A stretch of 64,000 nt of DNA from Eucommia ulmoides (GCA_016647705.1 CM028325.1:25195566-25259565), one strand, 5' to 3'. Shown: positions 12,422 through 24,248, counted from the first letter of the stretch. Translations and numbers: made by a program. Notes: generated by a model not told the origin, from the sequence alone.

Positions 12422-13166
12422 TGTTGGTGTCGAAAAATGGGTCAACCAGCAGTATGATTTGGTCAACCTATTCGTGAAGAACTAGAGATGATCTAGAGAG
12501 TGTCTTCGGTTGGGCTAGAGTCTTCAATCCTTCAGAACCTTGATCTTTCTGTCGTTCGAGTTGTTGAGGCGACGTTCGGCTTGACTTTTAGGTCAGTACT
12601 TGCATACAGGACCTATCGGGGTGTGCCCGGCGTGTCCTCTCTGGCATGAGAGTAAGAGCCTAGGGGGAAAAAATAGGTCGCTTGGATAAAATAAAGTTAT
12701 TACCTCAAGTTCGCAACCCTCCGAATGGCTTGACAAAGCCTTCCTTTTATAGGCGAGGATGACGTTAACATCTCGAAAATTAGGGCCTTAAGCTCGTTTA
12801 TCCGTCCTAATTAGTCTAGAGCGTGGAATGCGTGTGGAGAATTAGAGTTATGGACCTGAGCCTTTGATCGTTGATGGAGAAGCTCATAGGCTAAACCTGT
12901 TAGGAATTCCAGGCCGACTTGGGTACGAGGATGGAGGTCGGTATGGCTACACCGACTTAGTCGTCTCTGGCGATATCTGATGAGAACATTGGGGATTCTT
13001 GCTTGGCGGTTGATTCAAGTCCTTCATATTTATCGACTTGAAGAGACGTCGGGCTAATGAATAACCGAGCTCATCAGGTTGTCTGATGTCGTGGCATTGG
13101 CGATGTGGCACTTGTGATCTAGGTGGCAAACACATGGTGGGTGGTAGAATTTTACCCACATCAGCA
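12422..13166 (-). mobile_element. Solo-LTR-like block, minus strand
   Basis: Read on the minus strand the block starts TGATGTGGGTAAAATTC (about 13,164), carries a TATA-like CCTATAAAAGGAAGG near 12,750 and ends CGACACCAACA at 12,422, so it looks like an LTR of about 745 bp with TG...CA ends. Its first 200 bases on that strand are homologous to plus-strand 32,375-32,597. No matching target duplication was found, so the ends are provisional. Confidence 0.5.
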
Positions 13167-14199
13167 ACCCCCCCAAGCCTTAGAGTGGAAATAGAACATG
13201 AGACGCTGAAAGTCTTGATCGCCTGCCGGAGAATGGAGATCCGGGCTTAGGGTGATGCAACTCAGTATCACAGAACAACTCTATTGGCCCAGTGAGCTAC
13301 CCAAGAGGGGGGTAAATTAGGTAGTATTAAAAATTATCAGAATATAATACTTAAAAAATCAAACAATTAATATTATCCTAAAATTAATTATTATATTTTA
13401 TAGCAGCGGATTATATGTTATCAAGTAGGTGCACACCCAAACAACAAAATATAAACAATATAAATAATGCAACACACATAAATTTATACTGGTTCACCAA
13501 ACTATTCTTGGCTAATCCAGTCCCTCGAGCCCAACGGAGAGTCGCACCCACTAAACTTAAGATCCCTTTAAAGGTAGAAACCAAACCCTGACAATGATTC
13601 TTTTCGCAGGCTCAGAATCAACCTTTACAATTCTTTTTTACCGACTAAGGAATAACCTCTATTGTTTTACTAGGCAGAAGATTAACCTAATTCTATTACA
13701 GGAAAAATCACGGCTTAATTCTTTTTATACTTTAGGCTCAAGAATTAAACCTCACACAAACACGCTCCAAATATCCTTTTACCCTGTAAGGATTGAATCG
13801 TTACAATTCACTCACAATTTTATAAAGGAAGAATTAAAACCTAATCTTTTTATACTATAGGCAAAGATCAAAACCTCAATCTCTTTACTGGAAGAGATTG
13901 AAATCAGCTACCCTTGATTAGACATTTCCAATAATATCTAATCCGCACACAACTTACCAATTACAAAAATTGATAAGTTTTTCCTACTCGGAATTTTTAC
14001 CACCTCAGATTAATTAATACTCAATTAATGTCCCGAAACTAGTGATAGAAATAAAGTGAGAAAATTCAAAATCTGATTTTAAACAAAAAAACGGGTAACA
14101 AGCAATTTAGCACATAATCAGATTTTCTAAAGAAATTGTTTCAAAAAATATTTTTCAATAAAAATTCAGAAAACAATTTCAAAAATCAACTTCTAAGAA

Positions 14200-14233
<34 letters not shown>

Positions 14234-14503
14234 GCAAAAAACTTGGAATAATCTCACCAGGAATCCACCGAAAGAATAATGATTAGAATAGTAATGACAC
14301 TTCAGATTGGTAGAAGCAATAATCTACAACAAATGTTTCTCAAGAACAAATCTTAAGAAAGATCTTTCAATGCACTCAATATGATTTTAGAATGGTGACT
14401 CTCAAAAGGCTCAAAAACTGAATAACTCTTGAATTTTGATTGATTTTGAATTACTGGATTTTTTAAACCTAAAAAACGTAGGTTTATTTATAGGGGTTTA
14501 TAA

Positions 14504-15093
14504 TAGGGCTGGCAATTCATGTAACATGTCATTACACGATAACACGATAAGAGCAAACACGAACACGACACAAAAATTATCGTGTTAACACGACACGACA
14601 CGATAATTTTTCATGTCAAACGAAAACACGAAATCTGTTAGGTAAATACGACACAATAAGATTATTTGATAGATTTTCATTATACGTTAATCTACCCATT
14701 ACACGTTAATGACCTGTTAAGTTGATAACATGTTAACAAAATTTATTTAAAAAAAAAAAATTCTAGTTCAACCAAAACAAACCAAATTATAATATATTAG
14801 GTACTAAATTATAGTATTGGATAATTTGGGAGTGTAAAAATAATTTATTAAATTAACGAGTAACCTATTAAGTCTTAGATTATTGTGTAATCTGAATACA
14901 CGAAATTGTTATCGTGTCTTATCGTGCAACCTATCGGCTGATCAAGTCAACCTGATAACCTGCACTATTTCTTATCGTGTTATCGGGTCTGACACGATAA
15001 CGACCCGATACCTGATAAGCAAAACCCAGACCTAATAATTTTGTGTCGGTCTCGTGTCGTGTCATCGTGTAAATACCCGTTTTACCAGCTTTA
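14504..15093 (+). mobile_element. Non-autonomous hAT-like element, copy 1
   Basis: Ends are TAGGGCTGGCAA (left) and TTACCAGCTTTA (right), imperfect terminal inverted repeats. They are flanked by a perfect 8-bp duplication GTTTATAA at 14,496-14,503 and 15,094-15,101. Length 590 bp, no coding capacity. The subterminal regions are packed with ACACGA / TCGTGT words in both orientations. The 8-bp duplication and TAGGG-type terminus are the hAT signature. A second family member is at 56,075-56,703. Confidence 0.85.
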
Positions 15094-15987
15094 GTTTATA
15101 ATAAGCCCTCTAATGGTTAGTTACTATATATCATGACAAATAAGTACTCCATAAGCCCCCTTATATCATTAAGACTCAATCCTGGTATAATTCACTTAAA
15201 TAAATCTTTTAAAACATTCAATTTAGTCCCTTAAACTTTTACTAAATCTCAATTAGATAAGATAGAAATAATTACATATATCAAATTGAGAGATATCTAA
15301 AATATTTGAACCACATCTATAGAAATATTCAAATAGGAGTATCATATCTTAAATATATCTATATCCCTAAGATATCTCAATTAAGTAAACAAATAACGGC
15401 TAGTTTTTTAATAAAATCAAAAATTCCTAAAAACCTGAAACAGGCTGTCGGTTGACCAACCAAAACCCATCGGTCGACCGCCCAACCTTTATCTGTCGAC
15501 CGAACGATACAGAGACTTTCACAAGTCGACCTACCTGTCGACCTAATGATCTAGAGAGTTCATCCTCTAAGCACAAGTCGACACACCTGTCGAACGAATG
15601 ATCTAGAGAGTTAGCCTTATAATCTCAAGTCAACTTATCAGTCGACTGACTGGTGGAACACTTCTCTCAATTTAATTTTAATTCATTTTCTTTGACGTTT
15701 TCGCCCCTTTAATTGATTTATTTTCTCAGTTAGCTCCACTAAATTCTTAAATTCAATTTTAATTAATTATCAATGTTTCTTTTTCAATCACACATAGGAG
15801 CAAATAATTTAACTAATTAGGATCCTATAAAAAACACACATATTTGTAAAAAATTATTTTGTGTCATGTGTGATCCTAATTGAAAATCATTAAGAGTAAA
15901 AATTTAACCTGAGTTATTTTTCCTAGATTCTTCAATTTCTTCAAACTCTTAGTATCCGTCATCTTTGTCAGTCTCTTTAGTATTTAG

Positions 15988-15992
15988 CATCC
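15988..15992. other. Target-site duplication of the Athila element (left)
   Basis: CATCC directly before the 5' LTR. The same five bases follow the 3' LTR at 30,889-30,893. Confidence 0.9.
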
Positions 15993-17337
15993 TGATCGCA
16001 TCACATTTTACGCGATCTAATACCGTGAATTTAAGTTTTGTTAATCTTTAAAATAAATTAAATTAGTTAAAATTGATTCATTTTATTTATTTTTGTAGGT
16101 TTTTGGATTTGGCGCAAAAACGCATTAATTTTGAAATGACAAAGAAAATCATGAAAATGACTGAAAATTGGAAGAAGTTGATTTTGGAGAATCAAATGAT
16201 TAATGGGATTAATTTGACAAAAATGGAAAATTAAGAGGTCAACTTTTGGTGGAGATCAAATTTGGCAATATGGGCTTAATTTGGAATCTTGGATGCTAAT
16301 TGATATTTACTAGGAAAAAGGTGGATCATGATTCTTTATTGTATTTATTTCTTTATTGGCCATTTCCTTTTGGGAGTTTATGATTGATTTTATTTTGGTA
16401 TTTCTTTTGGAAAGTAGGCATAATAGAAAGGAGAGAGGCTTTTCTTTTTTATTCATTTTTTTTCTACTAATAGATAGTGCTGACAGTAGGCAAAGAGAGG
16501 TTTTTCTTTTCTTTTTATTTCTTTTTCCTCCTTCTTGAATCTTAGTTTTTCCTTTGCTTTCAATTTTGGACTGCCGAAACTTTTCTGGAAATTCTTCATG
16601 TTGGAACAATTGTTGGACATCTATTGTATTGAAGAAAACTCTATGAACGGCTAATCTTCTCCTAACCGAGTTAGGATTGTGGTATGTATTTTAATTTATG
16701 TAATATTGTATTTTTGGATTAATTTTAGTTTATGTGTAAACAATTATATGATAATGAATTTTGTGTTTGATATATGGTTTAAATCGTGATTGAATTTAAT
16801 TTTGAAATATTCTTGTAGAGATTTTGATTTTAGATTCAATTATTGCTAGAACGTTAGATCTTGTATTTGTGGTCTAAATCTAACGATCATATAATCGTAA
16901 TTCTAGGATTTAATTATTGGTTTGGATGATTTATGCCTAGATTGTAATTCACCATAAATTAGTGTAACGTAAGAATTACATACCGAAGATAAATCATGCC
17001 AAAGAATAATAAATCGAATTCTTCTGAGTGGTTCCGGCTTGTAGTTGGGAACGCTCGTTTACACAAATCTAAATTTAAAAGAAAATACAAGAAAAACATA
17101 ATTTCAAAATACGAAATCCACAATCCCTAACCCGGTTATCTATTTTCATTTGTTTAAGATTAGTATTTTATATGTCTTATATTTCAAACTCAAAACACAA
17201 TTGTTTAAGTTAAAGAAAGACAAATAATTAGAATTCAATAGTTACAAGACCAATCCATGTGGTTCGATCACCCTACTTGAACCCGTACTACATCAGTATC
17301 GCGGTACCATTTTAAGGGTATTATATTTGAGCAATCA
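15993..17337 (+). repeat. Athila-type 5' LTR
   Basis: Begins TGATCGCATCAC and ends GAGCAATCA, 1,345 bp. It aligns throughout with the 3' LTR at 29,539-30,888, with only scattered substitutions and small indels in the stretches compared by eye. Minus-strand open frames inside it (for example 16,310-16,609, repeated at 29,936-30,160) are A/G-rich shadows without recognisable motifs. Confidence 0.92.
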
Positions 17338-17342
17338 AATTT

Positions 17343-17360
17343 TGACGCCGTTGTCGGGAA
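17343..17360 (+). other. Primer-binding site, tRNA-Asp type
   Basis: TGACGCCGTTGTCGGGAA starts five bases after the 5' LTR. It matches, with a few C-to-T/G-to-A type differences, the TGGCGCCGTTGCCGGGGA site complementary to the 3' end of plant tRNA-Asp that Athila and Tat elements use. Confidence 0.8.
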
Positions 17361-17831
17361 TCGGCATCGCTAATTGTTGAATTTAATTATTATTCTTTCG
17401 TTCTCTTACTATTTAATAATAAATAAATAAAAAATCAGAAAAATAATAATAATAAAAAAAAACAGAAACAGTAACTAAAAAAAAAAAAGACTGAAAAAAA
17501 AACAGTAGGTAGTATATTGTGTTATTTTAAAATAGAAAAAAAAATAAAATAAATAAATAAAAAACAGTGGCAAAACAATTCTACCAGCCATATTTTCGTT
17601 GAAATATTATTTAAGTATAATAAAAAAAATTAATAAATAAAGATAATAATATAAAGTAAAAAAAAAAAAAAAAGCAACAGTAGCCGGGAAAAAACAAACA
17701 AACAAACAAACAGTGCTTAAAAACCAAACAGTGAACGAAGAAAAAAAAACAGTAAAAAAAAAAACTGTAGCTTGGTTTGTTCTCTTTTATTTCATTGCTA
17801 ATTAATTCTTTTGTGCTTTTCAACTAATTTC

Positions 17832-17869
<38 letters not shown>

Positions 17870-18059
17870 TGACAGTGGCAATTAAAAAAAGAAACAAACA
17901 GTAGGTTTGGTAAATTTTTTTCCCTTTCGTTGTTTATTTTTTTTATTTATTTTTGTGTTTTTTTCTTTTCTTTTTGTCCACTGTTGTCTGGATTTTTTTT
18001 AATAAATCATAATTAAATAAATAAAATTTGAAAGTAGTCTTTGGGTGTGTTCATTTTTT
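17361..18059. other. Athila-type untranslated leader
   Basis: A 700-bp A-rich leader between the primer-binding site and the first gag codon. It has poly-A runs, an (AT)n microsatellite at about 17,838-17,863 and several copies of an AACAGT(A/G) word (17,466, 17,502, 17,564, 17,678, 17,710, 17,728, 17,750). No gene. Confidence 0.6.
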
Positions 18060-18473
18060 ATGCCCAAGGAAAAACAATTCAACCTTCCGAACGAAATTGA
18101 CCTTAACAAAAGACTAGAAAACGTTTCTAGGAGACCTAGAACTGAAAATAAAATCAATAAACTTACAACCACTGAACCCACCAAAATGGTTGCGGAACCA
18201 CCTAGACCATTAAGGGAATATTACATTCCCTCAGTTTATATATCGCCTTCATGCATTAAGTTGCCTGAATTAGGGAGTACGACTTCATTTGAAATTAAGC
18301 CATCGACTATCCAAATGCTTCCATCATTTCCTGGGCTTAGTATCGATCATTCCTATAGACATCTTAATGATTTTCTAGAAATTTGCACCACATTCAAATT
18401 ACCCCACCTATCTGAGAATGTTGTTTATCTCAGACTTTCCCGTTCTCCCTAAAAGATCGGGCAAAAGAATGGC
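18060..18473 (+). pseudogene. Athila-type gag, 5' part
   Basis: The frame opening at 18,060 encodes the start of an Athila-type gag. Recognisable blocks are PPRPLREYYIPS (18,203-18,238), FEIKPSTIQML (18,290-18,322) and LNDFLEICTTFKL (18,364-18,402), which correspond to the conserved retrotransposon gag region. A one-base frameshift near 18,437 moves the frame into a stop at 18,450. After it the expected LKDRAKEWL block reads in the next frame up to 18,473, where foreign LTR sequence begins. The rest of gag resumes at about 23,227. Confidence 0.85.
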
Positions 18474-20175
18474 TGATAGGTGTGATCTACCTACGTATTT
18501 CCAAACCGAATTAAGTTAGTTTTCGAGCGTTTATATAGTATTTTATTATGTTTTAATTAATTTGCATATTTTTTGTATAAATCAGGTATGTGGGGTATAA
18601 AGATAGGAAACTGGAGCGAAAACGATGAGATCGAACCAAAGCGAGTCGAAGTTACGGTAGATAAACAAGCTCGGAGGCTAAAATATAAAACAGGCCCACC
18701 GATTAGGTGTCCAGACCACCGCCTAGGCGGTGAAGAAGTTGAGAAAAGAGCAAAATGTTACTGACGGACCCCCGCCTAGGCAACGATTCCTTCGTCTAGG
18801 AGGAAATCCAGCAGAAAACAAAGATGGGCTACTGACAGTCAATCGCCTAGGCGGAGAAATCCACCGCCTAGGCGAAAATCCAACAGAATGTTCTTCCACG
18901 TCCACTGCCTACTTCACCACCTAGGCGATCAGCCGAACCGACCTAACTCCGCCTAGGCGAAGAATCCACCGCATGGGCGGAAATCCCCTGCACAGTCTTG
19001 AGATATTTTTAGATATTTTTAGGATATTTTGGCTATAAATACCCCCTCTCCTCCCCCTTCTCCGGCCTCTCTTTCATTTTTTAGCCCCTTAGGCTATATC
19101 TAAGGGTATATTTAGGAGTTTTAGAGGTGGAGCTCACATCCCGAGGTGGAGAAGACGGCGAATCGATCGTTGAGCATTCTTAGTGGTTTATCTTTGGACG
19201 AGGCTAAGTTCTTTGATTGTTTTTCCTTATTTATTTATCTTAGGATCATGTGAGCATGTTTAGTTCGATTTATATGTTTATGCGGCTATGGCCATGAGTT
19301 AAATATGGATTGTAGTAGGGATTAACGGTAAATTTATAAATACGTTGTTTGGATGATTTCGGTGTTGCATTTATGTTTGTTCTTCGTAGTTTGATTGTGT
19401 TTATCGTATTGTTTGTTTATTATGCTTGGATCGATAAATGAAGAATACGAGATTTTGACAAACCCTGGATTCGGATTAGGGTAAACAAACGCCACGATTC
19501 TATAACCCAATCGAGGTTAGAATCGTAGACAATCGATGATGTTGGGGCAAGACTCACGTGACCTAGGGTCGTTAAGACGTTGAGGGGGACTTCTTCGTTG
19601 ACACGAAGTCACGTTATATCTTCTGTCTTACACTCGGGAGAGGTGGCGAGGGAGTTTACGAACGGAGATTATCGATAGGGTAAATACAACGCACGATCCA
19701 ATAACCCGGGAGGGAGTTGGATTGTGTGCGATCAATAACGCTGGGCGAGACTCACGTGACCTAGGGTCGTTAAGACATTGAGGGGGACTTCTTCGTTGGC
19801 TCGAAGTCATGTATTCTCCCATCTTACACTCGGAAGAGATGGCGGTGGAGTTTACGTACCGAGGTTGTCAAATAGGTTGAACAACATAAACGTGAGTAAA
19901 TCGGAATCGAACACGTATTTGTAAACACTTTAATCCCTAGGCAATTCTTCACCCTAAAACATATTAGCAATTAGTGTAGTTAATTTAAGTTATATTAGTA
20001 TTAGTTTAATTAATTAAATACATTTGTTTTTTCGCCTAGATAAAATTAGGTCACGACAAACGCAGTATTCGATAGTAACGACACCAATCCCTGTGGATAC
20101 GATAACCCGATCTTTCACGATAACACTATACTAAAACTTAGACCTCATATACTTACGCGTGTAAGTAGCGGCGTA
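18474..20175 (+). mobile_element. Nested LTR copy A (+), inside gag
   Basis: Begins TGATAGGTGTGATCTAC and runs 1,702 bp to GTAAGTAGCGGCGTA. By comparison with copies B and C it lacks only the last 14-15 bases. The full family consensus has palindromic ends (TGGTAGG...CCTACCA), which is normal for LTRs. It contains a CCTAGGCG motif cluster (18,715-18,970), a TATA-like GGCTATAAATACCCCC at about 19,030 and a 198-bp internal duplication (19,550-19,860) with a CACGTG G-box in each unit. No coding capacity. Confidence 0.8.
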
Positions 20176-21850
20176 TGGTAGGGCGTGAAATACGCCGCTA
20201 CTTACACTCACAAGTATACGAGGTCTAGGTTTTAGTATAGTGTTATTGTGAAAGATCGGGTTATCGTATCCACAGAGATTGGTGTCGTTACTATCGAATA
20301 CCGCGTTTGTCGTGACCTAATTTTATCTAGGCGAAAAAACAAATGTATTTAATTAATTAAACTAATACTAATATAGCCTAAATTAACTACACTAATTGCT
20401 AATATGTTTTAGGGTAAAGAATTGCCTAGGGATTAACGTGTTTACAAATACGTGTTCGATTTCGATTTACTCACGTTTATGTTGTTCGACCTATTTGATA
20501 ACCTCGGTACATAAACTCCACCGCCACCTCTCCCGAGTGTAAGATGGGAGAATACATGACTTCGAGCCAACGAAGAAGTCCCCCTTAACGTCTTAACGAC
20601 CCTAGGTCACGTGAGTCTCGCCCAGCGTCATTGATTGCACACAATTCAACTCCCTCCCGGGTTATTGGATCGTGCGTTGTATTTACCCTATCGACAATCT
20701 CCGTTCGTAAACTCCCTCGCCACCTCTCCCGAGTGTAAGACAGGGGATATAACGTGACTTCGTGTCAACGAAGAAGTCCCCTTCAATATCTTAACGACCC
20801 TAGGTCACGTGAGTCTTTCCCCAACATCATCGATTGTCTACGATTCTAACCCCGACCGGGTTATAGAATCGTGACGTTTGTTTACCCTAATCCGAATCCA
20901 GGGTTTATCAAAATCCCATATTCTTCATTTATCAATCCAAGCATAATAAACAAACAATACGATAAACACAATCAAACTACGAAGAACAAACATAAACACA
21001 ACACCGAAATCATCCAAACAACGTATTTATAAATTTACCATTAATCCCTACTACAATCCATATTTAACTCATGGCCATAGCCGCATAAACATATAAATCG
21101 AGCTAAACATTCTCACATGATCCTAAGATAAAGAAATAAGGAAAAACAATTAAAGAATTTAGCCTCGTCCAAAGATAAACCACTAAGAACGCTCAACAAT
21201 CGATTCGCCGTCTTCTCCACTTCGGGATGTGAGCTCCACCTCTAAAACTCCTAAATATACCTTTAGATATAGCCTAAGGGGCTAAAAAATAAAATAGAGG
21301 CCGGAGAAGGGGGAGGAGAGGGGGTATTTATAGCCAAAATATCCTAAAAATATCTCAAGACTGTGCAGGGGATTTTCGCCCATGCGGTGGATTTTTCGCC
21401 TAGGCGGAGTTAGGTCGGTTCAGCTGATCGCCTAGGCGGTGGACGTAGAAGAACATTCTGTTGGATTTTTGCCTAGGCGGTGGATTTCTCTGCCTAGGCG
21501 ATCGGCTATTAGTAGCCCATCTTCATTTTCTGCTGGATTTTCGCCTAGGCAAAGGAATCTTCGCCTAGGCGGTAGTTTGTGAGTAACATTTTACTCTTTT
21601 CTCAGCTTCTTCACCGCCTAGGCGGTGGGCCTGTTTCATATTTTAGCCTCCGAACTTATTTATCTACCGTAATTTTGACCCGCTTTGGTTCGATCTTATC
21701 GTTTTCGCTCTAGTTTCCTATCTTTATGCCCCACACACCTGATTTATACAAAAAATATGAAAACATATTAAAACATATAAAAATAAATACAAACGTACTC
21801 GAAAACTAGCAAAACCGATTTGGAAATACGTAAGTATTTTACACCTACCA
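20176..21850 (-). mobile_element. Nested LTR copy B (-), head-to-head with copy A
   Basis: A complete copy in reverse orientation: plus-strand TGGTAGGGCGTGAAATAC at the left edge and TTTTACACCTACCA at the right, 1,675 bp. It abuts copy A with no spacer, so A and B form a palindrome of about 3.4 kb. It shows the same internal landmarks as A in reverse (duplicated CACGTG segment, CCTAGGCG cluster at 21,380-21,620). No target duplication is visible around it. Confidence 0.8.
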
Positions 21851-23213
21851 ATCCTTCACCTAGGCGGAGAAATCCACCGCCAAGGCAAAAATCCAATAGA
21901 ATGTTCTTCCACTTCCACTGCCTATTTCACCACCTAGGCGATCAGCCGAACCGACCTAACTCCGCCTAGGCGAAGAATCTACCGCCTAGGCGGAAATCCC
22001 CTACACAGTCTTGAGATATTTTTAGATATTTTTGGGATATTTTGGCTATAAATACCCCATCTCCTCCCCTTTCTCCGGTCTCTCTCTTGCTCTCTTGGTT
22101 TTTTGAGTACCTTAGGCTATATTTAAGCCTAGGTTTAGGAGTTTTAGAGGTGGAGCTCACATCCCGAAGTGGAGAAGAGGGCGAATCAATCGTTGAGCGT
22201 TCTTAGCGGTTTATCTTCGAACGAGGCTAAGTTCTTCGATTGTTTTTCCTTATTTCTTTATCTTAGGATCACGTGAGTATGTTTAGCTCGATTAATTTGT
22301 TTATGCGGCAATGGCCATGAGTTAAATATGGATTGTAGTAGGGATTAACGGTATATTTATAAATACGTTTGTTTGGATGATTTCGGTGTTACGTTTATGT
22401 TTGTTCTTTATAGTTTGATTGTATTTATCGTATTGTTTATGTATTATGCTTAGAATGGTAAATGGAGAATACGGAATTTTGACAAACCCCGAATTCGGAT
22501 TAGGGTAAACAAATGCCACGATTCTATAACCCGGTCAGGGTTTGAATCATGGACAATCGATGACGTTGGGGCAACACTCACGCAACCTAGGGTCGTTAAG
22601 ACGTTGAGGGAAACATCTTTGTTGGCTTGAAGTTGCGTTATATCCCTCGTCTTACACTCGGGAGAGGTGGCAAGGGAGTTTTAGAACAGAGATTGTCGAT
22701 AGGGTAAATACAACGCGACGATCCAATAACCCAGGAGGGGGTTGGATTTTGTGCAATCAATGACGTTGGGCGAGACTCACGTGACCTAGGGTCGTTAAGA
22801 CGTTGAGGGGGACTTCTTCGTTGATTCGAAGTCATGTATTCCCCTGTCTTACACTCGGAAGAGGTGGCGGTGGAGTTTATGTACTGAGATTGTCAAATAG
22901 GTCGAACACCGTAAACGTGAGTAAATCAAGATCGAACACGTATTTGTAAACACGTTAATCCCTAGGCAATTCTTCACCCTAAAACATATTAGCATATTAG
23001 TTTAGTTAATTTATGTTATATTAGTATTAGTTTAATTAATTAAATACATTTGTTTTCGCCTAGATAAAGTTAGGTCACGACAAATACGGTATTTGATAGT
23101 AACGACACCAATCCCTGTAGATACGATAACCCGATCTTAACGATCACACTATATTAAAACTTAGACCTTGTATACTTGAAAGTATAAGTAGCGGCATATT
23201 TTATGCCCTACCA
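21851..23213 (+). mobile_element. Nested LTR copy C (+), 5'-truncated
   Basis: Starts abruptly inside the CCTAGGCG cluster (counterpart of about 18,838 in copy A) and ends with the intact terminus TTTTATGCCCTACCA at 23,213. The missing 5' portion is about 365 bp. It is followed by AGTTTTTGGCGCC (23,214-23,226), which resembles an LTR-adjacent spacer plus the first bases of a tRNA-Asp-type primer site, and then by resumed Athila gag. Confidence 0.75.
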
Positions 23214-23226
23214 AGTTTTTGGCGCC

Positions 23227-24248
23227 TCCACTCTTTACCGCCAGGATCTATCACTACCTGGGAAGGGCTTCAAAAAGATTTTCTACAAAAATTCTTCCCC
23301 ATCAGGAAAACCAACCTAATCAGGAAAGCAATAACTTCATTCTCCCAACAACCTACTGAACAATTCCATGAATGTTGGGATTGAATGAAAGATCTTTTGA
23401 GGCAATGCCCACATCATGGGGTACCAAAGTGGAAAATAGTACAAAGTTTCTATGAAGGCCTAATTGAATGCAATCGCCATATGGTGGACGCGTCTTGCGG
23501 AGGAACGTTCCTGTCAAAAAGTGAGGATGAGGCGTGGACATGTTTGAGAATTTAAGTGAAAATTCATTACAACATGCATCCGCTAGTAGGCAAGAGGGTC
23601 TTAAACAAACACGAAGAGGAGGGATGTATGAGATTAAACAAGTAGACCTCGCTACACAAGTTGATTTGATTTCCCAAAAGTTAGATCGAATCATCTTACA
23701 AAATCAACCACCTCTTTCTCCTCCTCCAGCTACGGCATGTTCAATTTGCCTAAACCCATCCCATAATGTCCTTGAATGTCCTGCGGGGGCGCAATTTCCT
23801 GAATATGTTCAAGAACATATTAATGCTGCACAAACATATCCCCGATAGGACAATAACCCATACTCCAAAACTTATAATCTAGGGTGGCAAAATCATCCTA
23901 ATTTTTCATGGAAGACACCCACTCAGGGACAATCTTTTGTTCCACCCTCTAGGCCTCAATACTAGAACCTACCCCCGGGATTTAACCAATCCCAAGGTCA
24001 AGCAAATACACAGTTAACCAAGGGAAAATCCCAAGGCAAAATCATCCTAATTTTTCTCAGACCCTAGCTAAGCTAGAAGCCCAAATCGGGCAGATCGTTG
24101 ATGCTTTGAATAAGAGGGACGATGGGAAGTTACCTAGTCAACCAATAAATAATCCTAGGGGTCAACACTTTATCGGAGAAATGAGAAAGCCTCACGGGCA
24201 CGTTTAATCGATTACAACCCTTAGGAGTGGCAAAAAGTTGACAATCGG
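23227..24248 (+). pseudogene. Athila-type gag, 3' part with zinc knuckle
   Basis: Gag resumes after the nested LTRs with LPPGSITTWEGLQKDFLQKF (23,236-23,295). There is a stop at 23,375, a frameshift near 23,540 and then a frame (23,534-23,845) ending in a CCHC zinc knuckle, CSICLNPSHNVLEC (23,739-23,780), spaced C-x2-C-x4-H-x4-C, the nucleic-acid-binding motif of retrotransposon nucleocapsid. Further stops follow toward the protease. It is non-functional as it stands. Confidence 0.85.

Larger units (their letters stand above)
13167..15992 (+). repeat. R2 repeat, copy 2, left part
   Basis: Left portion of the second R2 copy, interrupted by an hAT-like element at 14,504-15,093 and terminated by the Athila insertion at 15,993. 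The right end of the same copy resumes at 30,889. The landmark region 13,499-13,560 matches 8,131-8,200. The sequence left of 13,499 is not represented in copy 1, so the true left end is uncertain. It includes an (AAT)n microsatellite at 14,203-14,233. Confidence 0.6.

Noticed and set aside
18715-18970. Minisatellite coding for a repeat protein (frames at 18,573-18,924)
   Set aside because: Frames are short, present on both strands and differ between LTR copies, and the motif is palindromic DNA.
19628-22835. Minus-strand frames of 64-65 codons occurring in nested LTR copies (MGEYMTSSQRRSPPQ-like)
   Set aside because: The similar frames at 19,628 and 22,638 reflect LTR homology, not protein conservation; they are short, lie in the G-box duplication and have no domain.
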